Notes under the pieces: generated by a model
What the model was told of the DNA's origin: nothing
Seen by the model: only the letters and a program-made list of their open reading frames with translations
Databases searched by the model: none
Assembly: GCA_017453605.1 (NCBI GenBank)
Contig: JAFTEP010000245.1
Coordinates: 1 to 15,491, forward strand
Reading direction: 5' to 3'
Length of the DNA: 15,491 nucleotides
Source: Clostridia bacterium
GTDB lineage: Bacteria; Bacillota; Clostridia; Oscillospirales; SIG627
Shown here: in pieces, positions 1-6,232 of the stretch
Position numbering within the stretch: the first letter of the stretch is position 1
How the letters are laid out: each line of letters starts with the position of its first letter
Position numbers and translations under genes: made by a program

Positions 1-980
1 ACGCCGAGCGCGATAAGGGAGGCGGCGAAGGTGTCGACGTCGTCGCGGAAGGTGCTGTAGGTGCGGGTGTAGTCGAGGGTGGTGTATTTGAAGGCGTACT
101 GATCCGGGAAAGCCTCGCACATCGCATCTAACACCTGCGGGAAGGTCTTTTCTATCAGCACGTCCTTTTTCCAGATCGCTTTTCCGGTCCCGGCACGGTT
201 GGAATAGAGCGCGGGCGCGCTGCGGCGCGTGTCCTCGAGACGGCTCATGTAGTTCTGGAAGTGAGGGAAGATGACGTGGACGTCGCTGAGCTCTCCTATC
301 CATTCGGGATCCCATTCGAGGCTCACGAAGCCGTCGTAGTTTACAGATCCGAGCGCCCTCACGAAGTCCCTGAGCGGCAGTCTGCCCTCGCCGACCAGAG
401 TGAACACGCCCTTTTCCTCGGCGTCCTTGGCGTGGACGTGCCTGACGTACGCGCCGAGATTCGTGATCGTGTCCTGCGCGCTTTCGGCGTTTTCAAGGAA
501 GGGGTACGCCAGATCCCACAGCGCGCCGAGACTGTCGCTCGCGAAGAAGTTCAGAAGCTCCCTGAGGTGAGCGGTGTCGGCGTAGAGACCGACGGTCTCC
601 ACCAGAAGGACGACGCCGTCTTTGGAGGCCTCTTCGAGCGCCCCGGTGAGAAATTCCCTCGCCGCCTCGTCCGCGCCCTCGCGCTTGTACGCGCGCAGTC
701 TGACGTAGGGGATCCTCAGAGTCCTCGCCGCCTTCAGGCAGGCGAGAAGCTCTCCCATGTTCTGAGCCTGCGCCTTCTTGTCCCCGATGTCTCCGACCAG
801 GTCGATGCAGGGGACTCTCAGGCGGTTCTCGGTCAGGGCCCTGAATCTCGCGGAGAGATCCTGCCCGAGTTCGTTCACCGAATGGATCTCGATGCCGTCG
901 AAGCGGTAGTCGAGCGCCATCTTTATGAAGTCTTCAAATTCGAAGCCCTTCCAGCGGTTCGTTGAGAAAGATAATTTCAT
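1..980 (-). CDS. TIM-barrel sugar isomerase/epimerase-like domain fused to AMP-forming acyl-CoA synthetase (3' end outside window)
   Basis: The minus frame from ATG at 980 is open to base 1 (326 codons, no stop). Residues 1 to about 243 look like an AP-endonuclease-2/xylose-isomerase-like TIM barrel: MKLSFSTNRW start, DGIEIHS, VETVG, LWDLAYP, RHVHAKD, GEGRLPLRDFVRAL and DGFVSLEWDPEW, with acidic and His residues at the usual metal positions. A linker (about 243-285) leads to FPDQYAFKYTT and RTYSTFRDDVDTFAASLIALG, typical of the N-terminal start of an AMP-dependent synthetase (the segment before the first helix and GDHVAI strand). I checked each codon across the junction and saw no frameshift. 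Family knowledge: the barrel would isomerise or epimerise a sugar-like compound, and the synthetase would make an acyl-AMP and then an acyl-CoA. The substrate is unknown. The start overlaps the upstream gene's stop as ATGA, so the two are probably translationally coupled. The alternative that only the barrel is functional cannot be tested without the missing part. Confidence 0.85.
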   Translation of the reverse strand, partial: MKLSFSTNRWKGFEFEDFIKMALDYRFDGIEIHSVNELGQDLSARFRALTENRLRVPCIDLVGDIGDKKAQAQNMGELLACLKAARTLRIPYVRLRAYKREGADEAAREFLTGALEEASKDGVVLLVETVGLYADTAHLRELLNFFASDSLGALWDLAYPFLENAESAQDTITNLGAYVRHVHAKDAEEKGVFTLVGEGRLPLRDFVRALGSVNYDGFVSLEWDPEWIGELSDVHVIFPHFQNYMSRLEDTRRSAPALYSNRAGTGKAIWKKDVLIEKTFPQVLDAMCEAFPDQYAFKYTTLDYTRTYSTFRDDVDTFAASLIALG

Positions 981-2371
981 ACCTGAGCCTCCTCGCCGCA
1001 GATCTTGTTGAGAGCGTTAAGAAAAGCGTGTATGCTCGAGCCGATGATGTCAGTGGAGAGACCCTTGCCGGGATAGAGCTTGCCGCCCTTTCTCAGCTTC
1101 ACGATCGCCTCGCCCATCGCCTCTCTGCCCTCGGTGACGGAACGGATTTGGAAGTCGTCGAGCTCGAAGTGATGTCCCACTATGGATTCTATCGCCATGA
1201 AGCTCGCGTCTATCGGACCGTCGCCCATGCTGATCCCGTGCAGCTCCCTGCCGTCCTTTTCAAGACAGACCTGCGCCGACGGGGAGAACAGGTTCCCGGT
1301 CGTTATCACAAAGCTCTTCAACTTATACACCGGCGCGCCCTGCATCGCGCAGCCCGCGACGATCGCCTCGAGTTCGCGCGGACCTATCGGCTTTTTCTGG
1401 CTCAGCCTCGAAAAGTCCTCGAAGACTTTGGCCATATCGTCGCCGCTCAGTTCGTAACCGAGTTTCGCCACCGCGTCAGATACGGTCTTTATGTCGTCCT
1501 CTCTGTTGAGAGTGAATTCTTCTCTGCTTCCCGCGCTTCCCGCCGGAGCGGAAGATCTTGCCGCCGGATGGAGCATCGAAGCGATCTGCTCGCAGGAATG
1601 CCCCAGAAGCGTGTGGTTGAGTCCGGTCTGACAGCCGATCGCGTCGCCTCTGGCCCTGAACACCGCGGCTGCCGCCTCGAGGGAGGGGACTCCCGCGATC
1701 CCGACCGCTGCCTTTATCATCGTGACCCCGGCCTCGATCGCGCTGACGGCGCAGGCTCCGCCGAGTCCCGAAGCGTTCGAGAACTCCGCGGCGAGAGCGA
1801 CCTTTTCGCCGTCGACGGCGCTCTTGACGTCTTCGATGAATTCTCCGACCTCCGAGGGGAGCATAGTCCCGGCGCTGTCGCAGACGCAGATCGCCGCGGC
1901 TCCGGCTTCGCACGCGCTCTTCAGCGCGATCTTCAGAAACTCCCTGTCGGCTCTGGTCGCGTCGAGCGCGGAAAACTCCACGTCGGGACAGAGCTCTCTT
2001 GCCTCGGCGACGAGCTTTCCGATCAGCTCGCTGACCGCGGCGGGCTTTTTGCGCAAAATGTATTCCATCTGCACCGTCGACACGGGGACGGCGACTCTCA
2101 GCCTCGGCTTCGCCGCGGCCTTTATTGCGTCGAACGCCGCCTTCGCCGAGCCCGGCTCGGGTCTGAGGGTGCAGCAGACCGCCGCGTTCTTCACGATCCC
2201 GCACACGGAGTGCAAAAACAGAACTTCCGTGCGCGAAGAAGAAAATTCTCCCGTTTCTATTACGTCCGCTCCCGTGTTGTCGAGAAGTTTTGTGACCTCT
2301 AATTTTTCTCTGAAACTCAGATCCTTCGAGCCTTCTCTGAGAGTGAGGTCGCACACTTTGATCCTTTTCAT
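977..2371 (-). CDS. LeuA-like (isopropylmalate/homocitrate synthase family) protein with degenerate metal site
   Basis: This 464-residue protein has the DRE-TIM metallolyase barrel (about 1-260), a linker subdomain (about 285-345) and a complete LeuA allosteric/dimerisation domain (about 348-458; GDGPIDASF, FQIRSVTEGREAMGE, GKGLSTDIIGSSIHAFLNALNK). True family enzymes condense acetyl-CoA with a 2-oxo acid using a divalent metal held by the Asp of LRDG, an HxH pair and an Asn. Here LRDG is LREG (R12, E13), the HxH segment reads E196-F-S198-N199, and the NGIGERAGN segment is replaced by VGIAGVPSL. Classic catalysis is therefore doubtful, although the leucine-type regulatory domain is kept. I chose ATG 2371 because an AGGAGA site lies about 9 bases upstream and homology begins at KVCDLTLREG; an in-frame extension to 2437 would run into the attenuator. 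The downstream gene overlaps by ATGA. A new reaction or a non-enzymatic sensor role are both possible. Confidence 0.88.
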   Translation of the reverse strand: MKRIKVCDLTLREGSKDLSFREKLEVTKLLDNTGADVIETGEFSSSRTEVLFLHSVCGIVKNAAVCCTLRPEPGSAKAAFDAIKAAAKPRLRVAVPVSTVQMEYILRKKPAAVSELIGKLVAEARELCPDVEFSALDATRADREFLKIALKSACEAGAAAICVCDSAGTMLPSEVGEFIEDVKSAVDGEKVALAAEFSNASGLGGACAVSAIEAGVTMIKAAVGIAGVPSLEAAAAVFRARGDAIGCQTGLNHTLLGHSCEQIASMLHPAARSSAPAGSAGSREEFTLNREDDIKTVSDAVAKLGYELSGDDMAKVFEDFSRLSQKKPIGPRELEAIVAGCAMQGAPVYKLKSFVITTGNLFSPSAQVCLEKDGRELHGISMGDGPIDASFMAIESIVGHHFELDDFQIRSVTEGREAMGEAIVKLRKGGKLYPGKGLSTDIIGSSIHAFLNALNKICGEEAQV

Positions 2372-2430
2372 TTTTCTTTCTCCTGACTGCGTTTTGATAG
2401 CGGATAGTTTATTAAACCTGTTCGCCCCGG

Positions 2431-2465
2431 AAAACAAAAAGCCTGCGGCGTCCGACGCCGCAAGC
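2431..2465 (-). terminator. Rho-independent terminator in the leader of the LeuA-like operon (attenuator)
   Basis: Read on the minus strand, an 11-bp stem (2465-2455 with 2451-2441, one G-U pair) closes a 3-base loop and is followed at once by TTTTTGTTTT (2440-2431). It lies after the leader peptide and 60 bases before the LeuA-like start, so it ends transcription inside the leader rather than after a gene. On the plus strand the hairpin has no T-run, so it acts in one direction only. Confidence 0.85.
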
Positions 2466-2526
2466 CAAGCTCTCGCTCTTTATCCCGTTTTTTTCATCCG
2501 GGAACGCTTGCATGACCAAAGGACGC
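2448..2526 (-). promoter_or_regulatory. Candidate antiterminator pairing of the attenuator
   Basis: Two six-base segments just after the leader-peptide stop can pair with the terminator in a nested way. GCGTCC (2526-2521, beginning with the last base of the stop codon) matches GGACGC (2453-2448) in the terminator loop and 3' arm. GCAAGC (2511-2506) matches GCTTGC (2465-2460) in the 5' arm. Forming both would break the terminator. A ribosome that reaches the stop codon would cover the first segment and let the terminator form; one stalled on the Leu/Val/Ile codons would leave it free. The pairing is seen in the sequence; the mechanism is inferred from classical attenuators. Confidence 0.55.
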
Positions 2527-2600
2527 TATCGCGACTGGAATGAGCTAAGTCGGCCGATAACGTGTAGAAGGAGGGCGAAAACACCGCGCTGAGTTTTCAT
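2526..2600 (-). CDS. 24-residue leader peptide with Leu-Leu-Leu-His-Val-Ile codon run
   Basis: The peptide reads MKTQRGVFALLLHVIGRL followed by SSFQSR and a TAG stop. A Shine-Dalgarno site (AAGGAG, near 2611-2616) lies 10 bases upstream of ATG 2600. An ATG at 2608 gives only MSL and is too close to the ribosome site. The run of Leu, Leu, Leu, His, Val, Ile codons at residues 10-15 is what a control peptide for branched-chain amino acid supply would carry, and it sits between a good promoter and a terminator preceding a LeuA-like gene. The peptide itself probably has no function beyond being translated. I cannot exclude that it is a chance small ORF, but promoter, ribosome site, codon run, stop position and terminator all fit attenuation. 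Confidence 0.7.
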   Translation of the reverse strand: MKTQRGVFALLLHVIGRLSSFQSR

Positions 2601-2635
2601 AGACTCATTTCTCCTTTTGTTTGGTACTGCGATAA

Positions 2636-2664
2636 AGTGTACCACGCTTTTTTTATCTTGTCAA
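2636..2664 (-). promoter_or_regulatory. Sigma-A-type promoter for leader peptide and LeuA-like operon
   Basis: On the minus strand, TTGACA (2664-2659) is separated by exactly 17 bases from TACACT (2641-2636). Transcription would begin near 2629, giving a leader of about 250 bases before the LeuA-like start, enough for the peptide and attenuator. Confidence 0.75.
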
Positions 2665-2756
2665 GCGTTTTTTTCTTATTTTTTGATTTGCAAAGCCGAA
2701 AAAGGGGCTTTCGGAGCGTTTTTTCTTTTCCGGCGGCTTGAAAAAACGCCTTGCTC

Positions 2757-2785
2757 TTGAAAAAACGGACAAAATAATGTATAAT
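2757..2785 (+). promoter_or_regulatory. Sigma-A-type promoter for the mgtC-family gene
   Basis: TTGAAA (2757-2762), a 17-base spacer and a perfect TATAAT (2780-2785) lie 60 bases before the MgtC-family start. It points away from the attenuator promoter at 2636-2664, so the AT-rich stretch around 2641-2790 is a divergent promoter region. Confidence 0.8.
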
Positions 2786-2845
2786 CGTTTCAGGGTCCGA
2801 TCCCGGGCGGAAAACAAAAAAGTCAGTTGATACGGAGATATAAAA

Positions 2846-3601
2846 ATGGACAAATGGCTCCTTGACCTCATACACGAAAATCAGGGCGACGGCCTTATAC
2901 TCTACGTTTTTCTCACCGCAACGATCGCCGCGCTCCTTAGCTTTTTCATCGGCCTTGAAAGGCAGCTCCGCGGAGAAGCGGCGGGCGTCAGGACACACTC
3001 TCTGATGGCGCTCGGAAGTTCGCTTCTGATGACGCTGTCGATATGGGCGATCCGTATGGCGGACGGCTCGATAGATATTGTAAACGGCACTATGTCCGCC
3101 GATCTCAACTACGACACCTCGCGTATCGCCGCGGCGGTCATCACCGGCATCGGCTTTCTCGGCGGCGGAGTGATCGTCCGCGACAAATTCAGCGTCAAGG
3201 GCCTCGCCACGGCGTCCACTCTCTGGATCTGCACCGCGATCGGTCTCGCCTGCGGATCGGGCTTCGTGCTCGAGGCGGTGATCTTCACCGTGCTCACTCT
3301 GGTGCTCCTCATCATCCTCGGAAGGCTTCTCGATTTCATCGACGACAAGCGCCCCTTCGTCATTCTGAAAAGCGCCCCCGACTTTGCGATAGCGGAGCGG
3401 GCGAGGGATATATGCGAGGCAAACGGTCTCGAACTCAAGGTCGTGCGCATCATCGGCTGTGACGACGAGAGCGTCACGGCTCGCGTGATCTTCATTCACG
3501 GCACGACCGAAAACGCCATGAGGTATTTTTCGCACCTCATCTGCCGTGAGAACGGCGTCGAGGTCATCGAAGACAACAAAAATCATAAAAACGAAAAGTA
3601 A
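2846..3601 (+). CDS. MgtC/SapB family membrane protein
   Basis: 251 residues. Several hydrophobic segments fill the N-terminal two-thirds (about 20-38, 49-67, 90-110 and 118-160), with the family signatures GLERQLRGEAAGVRTHSLMA (residues about 38-57) and RIAAAVITGIGFLGGGVIVR plus GLATASTLWICTAIGLACG. The last 80 or so residues form a soluble ACT-like tail (ERARDICEANGLELKVVRI). MgtC-family proteins are inner-membrane proteins linked to Mg2+ limitation and, in pathogens, to inhibition of the F-type ATP synthase; the role in commensal Firmicutes is unclear. ATG 2846 has GGAG 8 bases upstream. tcdA follows after 31 bases with its own ribosome site and may be co-transcribed. No Mg2+ leader was recognised in the 60-base upstream leader. 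Confidence 0.92.
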   Translation: MDKWLLDLIHENQGDGLILYVFLTATIAALLSFFIGLERQLRGEAAGVRTHSLMALGSSLLMTLSIWAIRMADGSIDIVNGTMSADLNYDTSRIAAAVITGIGFLGGGVIVRDKFSVKGLATASTLWICTAIGLACGSGFVLEAVIFTVLTLVLLIILGRLLDFIDDKRPFVILKSAPDFAIAERARDICEANGLELKVVRIIGCDDESVTARVIFIHGTTENAMRYFSHLICRENGVEVIEDNKNHKNEK

Positions 3602-3632
3602 ATTCTTTTGCGGCGAAAGGAGGCGGCAGAGA

Positions 3633-4406
3633 GTGCGGGAAATTCAATTCGATCCGTCTGAAAACGCTCAGTTTTCGAGAACGGCGCTCGTTCTGGGAAA
3701 AGAAGCGCTTAAAAAACTCGCCTCGTCCAGAGTCGCCGTCTTCGGGCTCGGAGGCGTCGGCGGCAGCGCTGCGGAAGCCCTCGTGAGGGCGGGAGTCGGG
3801 AGTATAGACCTCATAGACAACGACGTCGTTTCCCCGAGCAATCTCAACCGACAGCTCTTCGCGCTTAATTCCACCGTCGGCAGATACAAGACCGATGCCG
3901 CCGCCGAAAGGCTCGCGGATATAAATCCCCGCGCCGTCATCCGCACTCACCGCGTCTTTATCCTGCCGGGAAACGCCTCCGATTTTGATTTCGGCGCCTT
4001 CGATTTCGTGATCGACGCCGTCGACACTCTCACCGCGAAACTCGCGATCGTCTCCGCCTGCCGCGAAGCCGGCACCCCGATGGTCAGCTCGATGGGCACC
4101 GGCGACAAGATCGATCCCTCGGCGCTTTATCTCTGCGACGTTTTCGAGACCTCCGTCTGCCCTCTGGCGCGCCTAATGAGAAAAAAGCTCAGGGCGATGG
4201 GGATAGATTCTCTCAGGGTCGTCGCCTCCCGCGAACTTCCTCTCGAGCCTTTTGAGGACGTCGACGCCGGAAGCTGTCCTCCCGGCAGACGGCGCGTCCC
4301 GGGTTCCGTCTCCTTCGTTCCGCCGGTCGCGGGGTATCTGGCCGCCTCCGAGGCGGTCCGCGTCATCACGGGCTTCGATCCTTCGGGACGCAGGAGGGGA
4401 GAATGA
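3633..4406 (+). CDS. tcdA: tRNA threonylcarbamoyladenosine dehydratase (TcdA/CsdL, ThiF-E1 family)
   Basis: 257 residues, close to the usual length. The E1-like ATP-binding fold is clear: GLGGVGGSAAEALVRAG (about 38-54), then LIDNDVVSPSNLNRQLFA with the conserved D-x-V-x-x-S-N-x-N-R-Q signature, DFVIDAVD, and SSMGTGDKIDP. TcdA uses ATP to cyclise t6A at position 37 of ANN-decoding tRNAs into ct6A, improving decoding. The start is placed at GTG 3633 because AAAGGAGG ends 9 bases before it and homology begins at the following residues; the longer frame from 3546 would overlap the mgtC-family gene and lacks a ribosome site. Its stop overlaps the next start as ATGA. A MoeB/ThiF role is less likely given the GTGDKIDP and C-terminal layout. 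Confidence 0.88.
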   Translation: MREIQFDPSENAQFSRTALVLGKEALKKLASSRVAVFGLGGVGGSAAEALVRAGVGSIDLIDNDVVSPSNLNRQLFALNSTVGRYKTDAAAERLADINPRAVIRTHRVFILPGNASDFDFGAFDFVIDAVDTLTAKLAIVSACREAGTPMVSSMGTGDKIDPSALYLCDVFETSVCPLARLMRKKLRAMGIDSLRVVASRELPLEPFEDVDAGSCPPGRRRVPGSVSFVPPVAGYLAASEAVRVITGFDPSGRRRGE

Positions 4407-4966
4407 AGATCCCGGAATACGTCCTCGTCCGCTCCGACCGCCGCACTCTCGCCGTTCAGGTGGGGCCGGACGGGATCACGGTCCGCTCTCCTCGGCGCAC
4501 TCCGCAGCGCGAGATCGACAGATTCGTTTTCTCGCACCTCGACTGGATAAATAAAAAGCTCTCTCAGATCCCTGTCTCATCTCACGCCGAGCCATTCAGC
4601 CGCGCCGAACTCGATGCGCTCCGGGATGAAGCCTCGAAATGGTTTCCCGAAGCGGTCGGAAGGCTCGCTCCTCTTGTCGGAGCAAGCGTCGCCGCGGTGA
4701 AGGTCAGGCCGATGCTCTCACGCTGGGGGAGCTGCAAATCCGACGGGACGCTCTGCTTCAACACTCTTCTCGTGCTTCTTCCCGAAAACGTGAGGGAAAG
4801 CGTGGTGCTCCACGAACTCTGCCACAGGTTCTATATGGATCACTCCCCGCGCTTTCACGCTCTTCTGAAGTCCGTTTGTCCCGATTATCCCGCACTGAGG
4901 CGCGTTCTTCTGAAGGAAGGCGCCGCTCTTACTCAGCGCCTGAGAAACACGCGCAGATCCGGCTGA
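4403..4966 (+). CDS. YgjP/DUF45-type zinc metallopeptidase (M48-like)
   Basis: 187 residues, no signal peptide. The zinc site HELCH (137-141) is followed by the third ligand H147 in DHSPRFHALL, matching the HELxH...HS..F pattern of the SprT-like YgjP family, and RWGSC (108-111) is the family's usual upstream block. The N-terminal half (YVLVRSDRRTLAVQV...ITVRSPRRTPQREIDRFV...WINKKL) is also typical. These are cytoplasmic predicted peptidases of unknown substrate. AGGAGG (4392-4397) stands 5 bases before ATG 4403. The start overlaps the tcdA stop as ATGA, so the two are probably translated together. No clear terminator is seen in the 126 bases after it. Confidence 0.88.
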   Translation: MKIPEYVLVRSDRRTLAVQVGPDGITVRSPRRTPQREIDRFVFSHLDWINKKLSQIPVSSHAEPFSRAELDALRDEASKWFPEAVGRLAPLVGASVAAVKVRPMLSRWGSCKSDGTLCFNTLLVLLPENVRESVVLHELCHRFYMDHSPRFHALLKSVCPDYPALRRVLLKEGAALTQRLRNTRRSG

Positions 4967-4999
4967 AAAAAGTATTCACCGTCTGTTTTCAAAAAATCC

Positions 5000-5028
5000 T
5001 TGCATTATTTTTTTAAGGGTTGTAAAAT
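5000..5028 (+). promoter_or_regulatory. Candidate promoter for the diguanylate cyclase gene
   Basis: TTGCAT (5000-5005), a 17-base spacer and TAAAAT (5023-5028), 65 bases before ATG 5093. The -35 box is only a partial match, the -10 box is good. Confidence 0.5.
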
Positions 5029-5092
5029 AAAAAAAACGCGAGGGCTTTTCGCCGCCGCGTTCAAGGTCCATTCATTTTATTCGGAGCAAGAA

Positions 5093-6232
5093 ATGTCAAT
5101 TATCGATTTTATCTGCGAAAAATACGTTCTTCTGCTCGAGATTCTCGGTCTTGCCGTCGTTATGGCGGCGAGCGTCCATATCCCGCGCCGGATCGTCAAA
5201 TGGACCGCCGCGGCTCTCGTGATGCTCTTTCTCGACGCGGTCATGATCCGCGCGGAGATCTATACACAGTCCTTTGAGACGCTGAGCCCGTGGAGGGTCA
5301 TCCTCAGCGTCGCGATCTATCTGCTCCAGCCGCTTATCATGATCTTTTTGACGCAGATAACCGCGCCGATGAAAAAGAGTCAGTGGTGGCTGACTCTTCC
5401 GTGGTTTATTTCCATCCCCCTGTTCACTTCGTCGCAGTACACTCAACTGATCATATATTTTACTCAGGACAATCACTGGCAGGGGGGCTCCTTAAGCCTC
5501 TACAGGTATTTTTTGTTCGTATTCTACGCCGGAGTGTTCCTTGTCCTCAACCTTCTCAATTTCAGGAAGGCCTACAGGAGCGAGAGGATCGGGATCGTCT
5601 TCATCGTCTGCAGCGGTCTTGCGGGAGTCGTTCTCCTGGCGCTCTTCGGCAACGGAGACAGCGACTACAGCGACATCTTCGCCGCCGAGATCGTTTTGTA
5701 CTATCTTTTCTTGTATATCCACGCGGCGAACATCGACTCGCTCACTGGGCTTCTCACGCGACAGTGCTTCTTCAGAGATCTTGACAGTCATTCCAAGAGC
5801 GTTCTCGCGGTCGCATCGGTCGATATGAACGAACTCAAATGGATCAACGACAATCAGGGACACGCCGCCGGAGACGTCGCGCTCCAGGCCGTCGCGAACT
5901 CCCTGACCGCCGATTCCGGGATCCGCAAGAGCGTCTACCGCGTCGGAGGCGACGAGTTCGAGATCTTCTATTACACCGGCAATATGAAAAAGGTCGAAAA
6001 GGACGTCGCTCTCATGCGCGAAAAGCTCGCCGAGGCGGGATATTCCTGCGCGTTCGGATGTCTGAAGCGTTCCCGCGGCGACAAGCTCGACGAGCTTGTC
6101 AAGACCGCGGACAAGGCGATGTACGAGGATAAGGCGAGGATGAAGCAGGAGATCATCGACAGCGGCGGAGTGCCTCACTTCAGGAGCGGCGACCGCGCGG
6201 TCGGTCCCGACGGAGAATATTTTACAGGCTGA
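5093..6232 (+). CDS. Membrane-anchored diguanylate cyclase (GGDEF)
   Basis: 379 residues. Six to seven hydrophobic segments (about 8-28, 36-52, 67-90, 98-122, 137-156, 165-185 and 198-212) form an N-terminal membrane sensor resembling the 7TM-type input of Gram-positive GGDEF proteins. The C-terminal GGDEF domain (about 214-352) keeps the catalytic pattern: NIDSLTGLLTR, D244 and N246, LKWINDNQGHAAGD, and an intact GGDEF at 285-289. It should join two GTP into cyclic di-GMP at the membrane. The RxxD product-inhibition site normally found just before the active loop is absent (GIRK in that position), so feedback inhibition may be lacking. ATG 5093 has GGAG 8 bases upstream; an upstream TTG at 5000 lies on the promoter and is rejected. 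Its stop end overlaps the convergent downstream gene by 11 bases. Confidence 0.9.
   Translation: MSIIDFICEKYVLLLEILGLAVVMAASVHIPRRIVKWTAAALVMLFLDAVMIRAEIYTQSFETLSPWRVILSVAIYLLQPLIMIFLTQITAPMKKSQWWLTLPWFISIPLFTSSQYTQLIIYFTQDNHWQGGSLSLYRYFLFVFYAGVFLVLNLLNFRKAYRSERIGIVFIVCSGLAGVVLLALFGNGDSDYSDIFAAEIVLYYLFLYIHAANIDSLTGLLTRQCFFRDLDSHSKSVLAVASVDMNELKWINDNQGHAAGDVALQAVANSLTADSGIRKSVYRVGGDEFEIFYYTGNMKKVEKDVALMREKLAEAGYSCAFGCLKRSRGDKLDELVKTADKAMYEDKARMKQEIIDSGGVPHFRSGDRAVGPDGEYFTG

Noticed and set aside
261..965. A 234-codon plus-strand open frame opposite the barrel-synthetase gene
   Set aside because: The minus strand encodes a recognisable TIM barrel throughout; the plus frame resembles no family and reflects GC-rich codon use.
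962..2302. A 446-codon plus-strand open frame opposite the LeuA-like gene
   Set aside because: It is antisense to a clear LeuA-family protein and its translation is Arg-rich and domain-free.
2606..2608. An earlier ATG as the leader peptide start
   Set aside because: It is only 2-3 bases from the ribosome site and gives a three-residue ORF (MSL).
2372..2660. T-box or CodY-type control of the LeuA-like operon
   Set aside because: I looked for the T-box consensus (AGGGTGGNACCGCG) and a stem-I layout in the leader and found none; the peptide-plus-terminator arrangement explains the region better.
2597..3586. A 329-codon open frame on the minus strand opposite the MgtC-family gene
   Set aside because: It is an antisense shadow of a well-supported gene, low in hydrophobic pattern and rich in Asp, Glu and Arg runs, with no ribosome site or recognisable domain; its end overlaps the leader peptide start.
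4967..5092. A terminator after the YgjP-like gene
   Set aside because: There are T-rich runs but no convincing GC stem in front of them; the T-run at 5007-5014 lies inside the candidate promoter spacer.
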